Shown here piece by piece: positions 1 through 5,601 of a stretch of 6,661 nt of DNA. The stretch's first letter is position 1; the number at the start of each line of letters is the position of its first letter. Source of the stretch: Brevundimonas sp. (lineage in GTDB: Bacteria; Pseudomonadota; Alphaproteobacteria; Caulobacterales; Caulobacteraceae); contig JANJTI010000142.1 of the NCBI GenBank assembly GCA_024711185.1, forward strand, positions 1 through 6,661, read 5' to 3'. The notes under the pieces were generated by a model. It saw nothing but the letters and a program-made list of their open reading frames with translations. It did not search any database and was not told where the DNA came from. A program made the translations under genes and the position numbers.

Positions 1-546
1 CGGCTGCTCGGGCAGGAAGTTGTGCATGTAGTACTGGCCGCGTCGCGCGTCCCAGGTCCAGGCCGGGCCGCCGAAGACCGACTGCCAATTGGTCGGGGGC
101 GAGCCGTCGTCCCGGGCGTCGACCCAGACGTACCAGTCGGCCCTGGGCCCGACGCGCGACTGCCGGCTCTCGCTGAACCATGCGTGCTGGTCGGAGGTGT
201 GGGCGAAGACCAGATCGGTGATGACCTTCAGGCCCAGCCGATGGGCCTTCTCCACCAGCGCGTCGAAGTGGGCGAGGGTCCCGAAGATCGGATCGACATC
301 CCGGTAATCGGCGACGTCGTAGCCGAAGTCGCGCATCGGCGAGGTGTAGAAGGGGCTCAGCCACACCCCATCGACGCCCAGCGAGGCGACGTGCTCGAGA
401 TGGTCCGAGATCCCCGTGAGGTCGCCCACGCCGTCGCCGTTCGAGTCGGCGAAGCTGCGCGGATAGACCTGATAGATGCCCGCGCCGCGCCACCATTCGG
501 CGGCGTCTGTTTCGGCGACGGGATGCTCGATGATCTGTGCGGTCAC
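1..546 (-). CDS. GH13 alpha-glucosidase (subfamily 23-like), N-terminal 182 residues only
   Basis: Hydrolyses terminal alpha-1,4 (or alpha-1,6) glucosidic bonds of maltose and short maltodextrins, releasing glucose. The reading frame stays open from a GTG at 544-546 to base 1, so the C-terminal two thirds lie outside the window (family length about 530-550 aa). Visible marks: the N-terminal WWRGAGIYQVYPRSF strand, a calcium-site loop (D34, N36, D38, V40, D42 in DSNGDGVGD), GVDGVWLSPFYTSPM at 57-71, GYDVADY at 75-81, and GH13 conserved region I as DLVFAHTSDQHAWF (D111, H116). The nucleophile, acid and stabiliser residues are not yet reached. No signal peptide is seen, so the protein is cytoplasmic or leaves by another route. 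The GTG start is chosen because it overlaps the amylase stop (GTGA) and has GAAGG at 553-557, 6 nt upstream. In region I the usual Asn before His is Ala115. An oligo-1,6-glucosidase or sucrose-type relative cannot be excluded from the N-terminus alone. Confidence 0.9.
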   Translation of the reverse strand, partial: MTAQIIEHPVAETDAAEWWRGAGIYQVYPRSFADSNGDGVGDLTGISDHLEHVASLGVDGVWLSPFYTSPMRDFGYDVADYRDVDPIFGTLAHFDALVEKAHRLGLKVITDLVFAHTSDQHAWFSESRQSRVGPRADWYVWVDARDDGSPPTNWQSVFGGPAWTWDARRGQYYMHNFLPEQP

Positions 547-2351
547 TCGGAACCTTCGGAAACGCAGACAAGATAGCCCAGGGCGGGCACGGAGAGGGAC
601 AGGGCGCCCGGAGCGGCGGCCCGCGACGGACACTGGCCCAGCGCGGCGCGCCAGGCGAGCGATGTGGTTTCGACCGGCGCGTTGACCTCGCGAGGCCCGG
701 TCGAGGTGTTGAAGACGACCAGCGTCTCGCCGGTTGCGTCGAGGCGGGAGAGGGCGAGGATTCCGGGCTCCTGGTCGGCTACCCGCACCTTCACCGCCCC
801 TCGGCGGAGACGCGGGTCCGCGGCGCGAACCCCGGCCATCTCCGCGATCCGCCGGTACATGTCCGCGTTGGTGTCGAACGGCCCGGCGGCCGCGCCAATG
901 CGGCGGTCGTCCGCATACGAGGGGACCCGCGTCTCGAACATGTCCTGCCGCGCGCGGCGGTCGTCGCCGTCGCCAGTGAAGCCCTGCTCGTCGCCGTAGT
1001 AGATCACCGGCACGCCGCGGCCGAGCAGGACGAGGGCGTGGGCCAGCGTCGCCCGGTCCAGCAGCTCGCTGTCGGAGATCGCCGGCATCGCGTGCAGGAT
1101 CAGGTGGCCGATGCGGCCCATGTCGTGGTTGCCGGTGAAGGTCGGCAGCCGCCGCGCGGTCTCCACGCCGCCGGCGTAGATGGCGTCCTCCATCAGCAGA
1201 TAGCCCATGGCGTCGGGGTGGCGGACGGCGGTGACCATGTCCTGCACGGTGCGCTGGTAGGCGAAGTCCAGCACGGTCGGCAGGCCGTCGACGACCGTGT
1301 GCATGGCCGCCGTGCCGGACTGGAAGTCGTATGTCTCGCCGAAGATGTGGAAGTTGGGAACGCCGCGCGCCCGCGCCTTCTCCATCATCGCCGGCACAAA
1401 GGCCTGCCAGAATTCCGGGTTGACGTGCCGCGCCGTGTCGATGCGGAAACCGTCGATCCCGTAGTCGTCGATCCAGGCGCCGTAGATGTCGATGAAGCCC
1501 TCGACCACGCGCGGGTGCTCGGTGAACAGGTCGTCCAGCCCGGCGAAGTCGCCGTCCAGCCGGGCCTCCGAGTACCAGGCGCTGTTGCCGCGGTTGTGGT
1601 AGTAGGCCGGGTCGTTGAGCCAGGCCGGAACCTTGATGGTCTCCTCGCCCGCCGGAACGTACGGCGTGTAGGCATAATCGGGATGCAACAGGGTGGTGAA
1701 GTCGCTGCCCGGCTCGCCGGTGAAACCCGGATTGATCGCCTCGCCGTCGAGGCCGCCGCGGCGCTGGTAGGGGTAGTCGCCCTTCCAGCGATAGCCGCAG
1801 TCGTTGGCCGGGCACTCGCGGTACCGGATGACGTCGGCCGTGTGGTTGATGACGATGTCGAGATAGACCTTCATCCCCCGCCCATGCGCCGCCTCCACCA
1901 GCGCCCGGAACTCCGCATTGCTCCCGAAATGCGGATCGATACGTGTGAAGTCGGTGATCCAGTAGCCGTGATAAGCCGCACTCTCCTGCCCCTCCGGGCC
2001 CTGCACAGGCTTGTTGACGAAGGGCGGCGCGATCCACAGGGCGGTCACGCCCAGCCCCTGCAGATAGTCGAGACGCTGCATCAGGCCGCGCAGGTCGCCG
2101 CCGTGGTAGAAGCCGGGATCGGCCGGGTCGTAGCCGGTGCTCAGCCGGTCTCCGGAAAGGCCGCCGCGGTCATTCGACGGATTGCCGTTGGCGAAGCGGT
2201 CCGGCAGCAGGAAATAGATCACCTCGTCCTCGGGCGGCCGCTCGCGGAAGCCGGCTGCGGACTGCGCGACGGCCGGGGCGGCGAAGGCGGTGAGCGCCGC
2301 CGTCAGCAGAAGCGCGCGCGCGAAGCGGGCCGGCGTCGACCGTGCGAGCAT
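543..2351 (-). CDS. Secreted GH13 alpha-amylase family glycoside hydrolase
   Basis: A 602-aa retaining alpha-amylase-family enzyme predicted to cut alpha-1,4-glucans in the periplasm or outside the cell. Residues 1-29 form a Sec signal peptide (Arg-rich start, Leu/Ala core, AVA before Q30). The (beta/alpha)8 barrel carries all four classic regions: I DIVINH (D165, H170), II GFRIDTARH (nucleophile D305), III HIFGET (acid/base E339) and IV FTGNHD (stabiliser D410). A GLDDL region-V-like stretch lies at 271-275. A beta-sandwich C domain follows from about 520 to the end. Cysteine pairs C180/C185 and C574/C596 could form disulfides after export, which is inference. The ATG at 2349-2351 is supported by GGGAGGA (2359-2365) 7 nt upstream. 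It is the first gene of a minus-strand operon with the alpha-glucosidase and lies divergent to a TonB-dependent receptor. All catalytic residues are present, so it should be active. Exact product specificity (amylase, cyclomaltodextrinase or neopullulanase-like) cannot be fixed from sequence alone. Confidence 0.94.
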   Translation of the reverse strand: MLARSTPARFARALLLTAALTAFAAPAVAQSAAGFRERPPEDEVIYFLLPDRFANGNPSNDRGGLSGDRLSTGYDPADPGFYHGGDLRGLMQRLDYLQGLGVTALWIAPPFVNKPVQGPEGQESAAYHGYWITDFTRIDPHFGSNAEFRALVEAAHGRGMKVYLDIVINHTADVIRYRECPANDCGYRWKGDYPYQRRGGLDGEAINPGFTGEPGSDFTTLLHPDYAYTPYVPAGEETIKVPAWLNDPAYYHNRGNSAWYSEARLDGDFAGLDDLFTEHPRVVEGFIDIYGAWIDDYGIDGFRIDTARHVNPEFWQAFVPAMMEKARARGVPNFHIFGETYDFQSGTAAMHTVVDGLPTVLDFAYQRTVQDMVTAVRHPDAMGYLLMEDAIYAGGVETARRLPTFTGNHDMGRIGHLILHAMPAISDSELLDRATLAHALVLLGRGVPVIYYGDEQGFTGDGDDRRARQDMFETRVPSYADDRRIGAAAGPFDTNADMYRRIAEMAGVRAADPRLRRGAVKVRVADQEPGILALSRLDATGETLVVFNTSTGPREVNAPVETTSLAWRAALGQCPSRAAAPGALSLSVPALGYLVCVSEGSE

Positions 2352-2358
2352 GCTGGCG

Positions 2359-2365
2359 TCCTCCC
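2359..2365 (-). promoter_or_regulatory. Ribosome binding site of the alpha-amylase gene
   Basis: On the minus strand GGGAGGA lies 7 nt before the ATG at 2349-2351. It fixes the start that gives a complete signal peptide. Confidence 0.8.
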
Positions 2366-2402
2366 AAGGCGTCCACGAGCGACATCGGCGAGCGGATCGG
2401 TT

Positions 2403-2416
2403 TGCAAGATTTTGCA
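2403..2416. promoter_or_regulatory. Palindrome TGCAA-N4-TTGCA over the -10 box, putative operator
   Basis: A perfect inverted repeat with 5-bp arms and a 4-bp spacer (TGCAAGATTTTGCA) covers almost all of the predicted -10 box of the amylase promoter. The same bases also form two TTTGCA direct repeats starting at 2401 and 2411, exactly 10 bp apart. A regulator bound here would block RNA polymerase. A LacI-family maltose repressor is the natural candidate from what is known of Caulobacter maltose loci, but the site lacks the central CG common in LacI-type operators, and no regulator gene is in the window. Confidence 0.4.
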
Positions 2417-2436
2417 GCGACTGCGGCTTCTGTCAA
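2408..2436 (-). promoter_or_regulatory. Promoter of the amylase/glucosidase operon (Caulobacter sigma-73-like)
   Basis: Read on the minus strand, TTGACAG (2436 to 2430) is followed after 14 nt by GCAAAATC (2415 to 2408). From memory, the Caulobacter housekeeping consensus is TTGaCgS, 10-14 nt, GCTANAWC, so the two boxes match at 6 of 7 and 7 of 8 positions. In E. coli terms it is a perfect TTGACA, 16 nt, then CAAAAT. Transcription would begin near 2401, leaving a leader of about 50 nt before the amylase start. The -10 box lies inside a palindrome (2403-2416), which suggests control by a repressor. Prediction only. Confidence 0.6.
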
Positions 2437-2563
2437 TCCGGCGGAAGCCAGAACGAAAGCATGATCCGTCCGGCCAGAAGTCCGCAGGACCGGAGAGCGT
2501 GGATTAACAGAACGTCACATTTGGGACACGGTCGAGGCCAACCGCGGCGCAGCCGCTTGCGCG

Positions 2564-2595
2564 TTTGCGATAAGTTTGCATAACTTTGCGATGAC
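2564..2595 (+). repeat. Three tandem TTTGC-type repeats spaced 11 and 10 bp upstream of the receptor gene
   Basis: TTTGCGATAAG (2564), TTTGCATAAC (2575) and TTTGCGATGAC (2585) follow each other directly. The repeat starts are 11 and 10 bp apart, about one helical turn each. The middle unit also sits in an inverted repeat, AAGTT-TGCAT-AACTT (2572-2586). The block ends 46 bp before the receptor start codon, where a promoter or activator/repressor site would be expected. The TTTGC core is the same as in the pair at 2401 and 2411. It looks like a multi-subunit regulator binding site. I could not assign a convincing -35/-10 pair for the receptor gene; a weak TTGCGC (2557) with CATAAC (2579) at 16-nt spacing is the best I see. 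Confidence 0.5.
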
Positions 2596-2627
2596 GCTGG
2601 ACGCTTCCATAGAAATGCGCCGGCTCC

Positions 2628-2634
2628 AGGGAGG
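2628..2634 (+). promoter_or_regulatory. Ribosome binding site that decides the receptor start
   Basis: AGGGAGG lies 7 nt upstream of the ATG at 2642. The frame stays open upstream to a TTG at 2576, but that start has no Shine-Dalgarno sequence, would put 22 polar residues before the signal peptide, and would lie inside the TTTGC repeats. A nearer ATG at 2637 meets a stop after one more codon. Confidence 0.8.
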
Positions 2635-2641
2635 TTATGAG

Positions 2642-5419
2642 ATGAGAACCCAGGTCACCCGGCGTGCGCGCCTTCTCGGTGGAGCCGCTCTCGGCGTCGT
2701 CGGTCTGCTGGCGGTGGCCAGCGGAGCTCAGGCCCAGTCGCAGGAGCCGCGGGACGAGACCACCGAAATCGGCGAGATCATCGTCACCGGCATCCGCGGC
2801 TCGATCGAGAGCTCGATCGCCGAGAAACGCGGCAACTCCTCCATCGTGGAGGTCGTCACCGCCGAGGACATCGGCAAGCTGCCGGACGTCTCGATCGCCG
2901 AGTCGCTCGCCCGCCTTCCCGGCCTCACCGCCCAGCGCCTCGACGGCCGCGGCCAGGTGATCTCGATCCGGGGCCTCGCCCCCGACTTCACCACCGCCCT
3001 TCTGAACGGGCGCGAGCAGGTCTCCGCCGGCGACAACCGCGGCGTCGAGTTCGACCAGTATCCGTCGGAGCTGCTGGGCAGCGTGCTGGTGTACAAGACG
3101 CCCGACGCGGCCCTGATCGGTCAGGGCCTGGCCGGCACCGCCGACCTGCGCACCATCCGCCCGCTGGACTACGGTCGCCAGACCATCGCGCTGAACGCCC
3201 GCTACGAGTGGAACGATTACGGCGCGCTGAACTCGGGCACCGAGGACACCGGCCAGCGCTTCTCGGTCAGCTACATCGACCAGTTCATGGATGACACCCT
3301 GGGCGTGGTGCTGGGCTACGCCCATATGTCGACGCCCTATCAGGCCGAGCGCTTCAACGCCTGGGGCTACCCGAACTATTCGGACGGCAATCTGGTGATC
3401 GGCGGGGCCAAGCCCTACGTCCAGTCCAGCGAGCTGGTGCGCGACGGTTATCTGGCCACGGTCGAGTACCGGCCTGACGACCGCTGGCGCTCGACCTTCG
3501 ACGCGTTCTATTCGGAGTTCGACAACACCCAGATCCTGCGCGGCATCGAGTTCCCGCTGGCCTGGGGCGGCAGCGCCGGTGCCTGCCCCGGCGCGCCGGG
3601 CGTGTGTCGTCCGGGACCGGCGCTGCGGCCGGGATACACGGTCGAGGACGGCGTTATCGTCGCCGGCACGTGGGATAATGTGAAGGGCGTCGTGCGCAAC
3701 GACGGCAACCGCCGGACCGCAGAGCTGACCTCGGTCGGCTGGAACAACGAGTTCCGGCTCACCGACGCCTGGACCGCCAACTTCGACCTCAGCTATTCGA
3801 AGGCCGAGCGCAACGACGTGGTTCTGGAGACCTATTCCGGCACCGGACGCAATGTGATCGGCGCGCTCGACACGCTCAGCTTCGTGACGACGCCGGAAGG
3901 CACCACCTTCACCCCGACGCTGGACTATTCCGACCCGTCTCTGATCCTGCTGACCAGCCCGCAGGGTTGGGGCGCGCCTCCGGGCGGACAGGACGGCTTC
4001 ATCAACAGCCCGACCACGATCGACGAACTGACCAGCGCCCGCGTCGACTTTGTGCGGGACATCGACACGGGCGGCCCGTTCAGCCGCTTCGCCTTCGGCT
4101 TCAACCTGACCAGCCGCGACAAGGAGCTCGATCTCGAGCGCTACTACCTTTCGCTGGACGCCAACGTCGCCGACCCGCTGCACAACACCAGCGTGCCCAT
4201 CCCGAGCCAGTTCCTGCTGGCGCCGACCAACCTGACCTATCTCGGTCTCGGGCCCATGGTCAGCTACGACCCCTTCGCCCTGGTCGACAGCGGCATCTAC
4301 ACCCTGATCGCGCCGCAGGACGACAACTTCCTGGCTTTCGGCTGGGCGGTGTCGGAAGAGGTGTTCACCAGCTACTGGAAGGCGGATATCGACAGCCAGC
4401 TGCTGGGCTTTCCGGTGACCGGCAACATGGGCTTCCAGGTGGTCCACACCGAGCAGAGCTCGGACGGCACCGTGGCTTCGGGCGACCCGGCCGTGCCCGT
4501 CCCCCGCTCCGACGGCGACGAGTACACCTACCTGCTGCCCAGCGCGAACCTGTCGCTGGAGGTCGCCGACAACCTGTTCGTCCGCCTCGGCGCAGCGCGG
4601 GAGCTGGCTCGTCCGCGGATGGACCAGATGCGGGCTTCCATCAACATCGACTACAACCAGGGCTTCGCCGGCAACACCGACATCGACGACTCTCCCTGGG
4701 GCGGGTCGGGTGGCAACCCGCGCCTGCGGCCGTGGATCGCCAACGCGCTGGATATCTCGGTCGAGAAGTACTTTGGCCGCCGCGGCTACGTCTCGCTGGC
4801 CGGATTCTACAAGGATCTGGAAAGCTACATCTACGACCAGCAGCAGCTGACCGACTTCACCGGCTACCCCGTGACCGGCGGCCCGGAGCCGGTCCTGCGC
4901 CAGGGCTACCTGTCCACCCCGCAGAACGGCGAGGGGGGCCTGATCCAGGGGCTGGAGTTCGCCCTGTCGGTCCCGTTCGACATCCTGTGGGAGCCGCTGG
5001 AAGGCTTCGGCATGACCTTCAGCGCCTCGCTGACGGACAGCGACATCGTCTCCAATCCCGGTAGCCCTTCCACCCCGCTGCCCGGCCTGTCGGAAAAGGT
5101 AGGCAACCTGACCGTCTACTATGAGCGGGCGGGCTTCCAGGCCCGGATCTCGAACCGCTACCGGTCCGAGTTCCTTGGCGAGCTGTCGGGCGTCGGCACC
5201 GACCGCATCCAGCGAATGGTGGACGAGGAGAACGTGGTCGACGCCCAGATCGGCTACGAGTTCCAGTCGGGGCCCATGGAGGGCCTGTCGATCCTGGCCC
5301 AGGTGAACAACCTGACCGACGAGCAGTTCAAGACCTTCGAGAACGATGATCGCCGTCGGGTCATCGACTACCAGCAGTACGGCCGGACCTTCCTGGTCGG
5401 CCTGAACTACCGCTACTGA
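2642..5419 (+). CDS. TonB-dependent receptor, Xanthomonas/Caulobacter type, probable maltodextrin transporter (MalA-like)
   Basis: A 925-aa outer-membrane gated channel that would take up a substrate, here probably malto-oligosaccharides, using TonB/ExbBD energy. Residues 1-31 are a signal peptide (RRARLLGG start, cleavage after AQA). A TonB-box-like stretch, GEIIVTG, lies at 44-50. The plug follows (about 54-175) with the hallmarks AEDIGKLPDVSIAESLARLPG, then VISIRGL at 106-112 and LLNGREQV. The rest is a 22-stranded-type beta barrel rich in alternating aromatic/polar strands, with the closing NNLTDEQF segment and a terminal GLNYRY whose last residue is aromatic, as in outer-membrane barrels. 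C315 and C322 (CPGAPGVC) could form a small disulfide loop in an extracellular hairpin. The protein is complete with no frameshift. Substrate is inferred from the divergent amylase/glucosidase genes and the downstream sugar symporter, and from the Caulobacter malA precedent; sequence alone does not prove it. Confidence 0.93.
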   Translation: MRTQVTRRARLLGGAALGVVGLLAVASGAQAQSQEPRDETTEIGEIIVTGIRGSIESSIAEKRGNSSIVEVVTAEDIGKLPDVSIAESLARLPGLTAQRLDGRGQVISIRGLAPDFTTALLNGREQVSAGDNRGVEFDQYPSELLGSVLVYKTPDAALIGQGLAGTADLRTIRPLDYGRQTIALNARYEWNDYGALNSGTEDTGQRFSVSYIDQFMDDTLGVVLGYAHMSTPYQAERFNAWGYPNYSDGNLVIGGAKPYVQSSELVRDGYLATVEYRPDDRWRSTFDAFYSEFDNTQILRGIEFPLAWGGSAGACPGAPGVCRPGPALRPGYTVEDGVIVAGTWDNVKGVVRNDGNRRTAELTSVGWNNEFRLTDAWTANFDLSYSKAERNDVVLETYSGTGRNVIGALDTLSFVTTPEGTTFTPTLDYSDPSLILLTSPQGWGAPPGGQDGFINSPTTIDELTSARVDFVRDIDTGGPFSRFAFGFNLTSRDKELDLERYYLSLDANVADPLHNTSVPIPSQFLLAPTNLTYLGLGPMVSYDPFALVDSGIYTLIAPQDDNFLAFGWAVSEEVFTSYWKADIDSQLLGFPVTGNMGFQVVHTEQSSDGTVASGDPAVPVPRSDGDEYTYLLPSANLSLEVADNLFVRLGAARELARPRMDQMRASINIDYNQGFAGNTDIDDSPWGGSGGNPRLRPWIANALDISVEKYFGRRGYVSLAGFYKDLESYIYDQQQLTDFTGYPVTGGPEPVLRQGYLSTPQNGEGGLIQGLEFALSVPFDILWEPLEGFGMTFSASLTDSDIVSNPGSPSTPLPGLSEKVGNLTVYYERAGFQARISNRYRSEFLGELSGVGTDRIQRMVDEENVVDAQIGYEFQSGPMEGLSILAQVNNLTDEQFKTFENDDRRRVIDYQQYGRTFLVGLNYRY

Positions 5420-5437
5420 CCGACCCCAACCGGTCAG
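5416..5437 (+). repeat. Inverted repeat overlapping the receptor stop codon
   Basis: CTGACCG (5416-5422) and CGGTCAG (5431-5437) are perfect 7-bp arms around an 8-nt loop. The left arm contains the TGA stop. It could form a small mRNA hairpin protecting the 3' end of the receptor message or acting together with the next hairpin. No T-run follows. Confidence 0.4.
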
Positions 5438-5443
5438 GGCAGG

Positions 5444-5471
5444 GGGCCGCTCCGGGAAGCCGGGGCGGCCC
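5444..5471 (+). terminator. Strong GC hairpin after the receptor gene, terminator or attenuator
   Basis: GGGCCGC (5444-5450) pairs with GCGGCCC (5465-5471). Inside, CCGG (5452-5455) pairs with CCGG (5460-5463), and one T-G wobble joins the two parts, giving a 12-bp stem with a GAAG tetraloop. Only a short TTT (5478-5480) follows, so it is not a textbook intrinsic terminator; in GC-rich genomes such hairpins may still stop or slow transcription. Its position, 25 nt after the receptor stop and 130 nt before the symporter gene, suits partial termination that makes more receptor than symporter mRNA. Confidence 0.5.
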
Positions 5472-5484
5472 TCGCCGTTTCGCC

Positions 5485-5517
5485 GCGGCCGGGCCACTTT
5501 TGGTTACGGCCGGCCGC
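5485..5517 (+). repeat. Second GC-rich inverted repeat in the receptor-symporter gap
   Basis: GCGGCCGG (5485-5492) and CCGGCCGC (5510-5517) are perfect 8-bp arms around a 17-nt loop holding the only AT-rich patch of the gap (CTTTTGGTTA). AAA follows the right arm. It may be part of a double terminator or RNA-stability structure, or a protein site for a promoter of the symporter gene. I find no convincing promoter in 5420-5601. Confidence 0.35.
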
Positions 5518-5601
5518 AAAGCGCTGGACGCGGGCGTCGGCGGATGGAAGCAAGGACATCAGGACAAGGCCGCGCGCGGACGCCGGCCGCCGGGGAGAGA
5601 C

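Noticed and set aside
22..576. Plus-strand open frame opposite the glucosidase
   Set aside because: Shadow of the minus-strand GH13 sequence, which carries the conserved N-terminal motifs.
537..2507. Long plus-strand open frame (656 codons) opposite the amylase gene
   Set aside because: It is a shadow of the amylase in GC-rich DNA: low-complexity Arg/Val/Ala/Gly composition, no recognisable domain, and the opposite strand encodes all GH13 motifs.
2564..2595. TTTGC repeats as replication-origin iterons or DnaA boxes
   Set aside because: They do not match the DnaA box TTATCCACA, there are only three, and no replication gene is near; a regulatory role at the promoter is simpler.
2576..2641. 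Extending the receptor N-terminus to the upstream TTG
   Set aside because: No ribosome binding site there, the added residues would displace the signal peptide, and the region carries the TTTGC repeats; the ATG at 2642 has an ideal AGGGAGG.
3967..5064. Plus-strand open frame of 365 codons inside the receptor in another frame
   Set aside because: Arg/Gln/Pro-rich out-of-frame translation with no domain, wholly contained in the receptor gene.
2504..5497. Very long minus-strand open frame (997 codons) opposite the receptor gene
   Set aside because: It covers the whole receptor gene antisense, has Arg/Gly/Val/Asp-rich sequence without domains, and arises from the G/C bias at third positions; the receptor on the plus strand is unambiguous.
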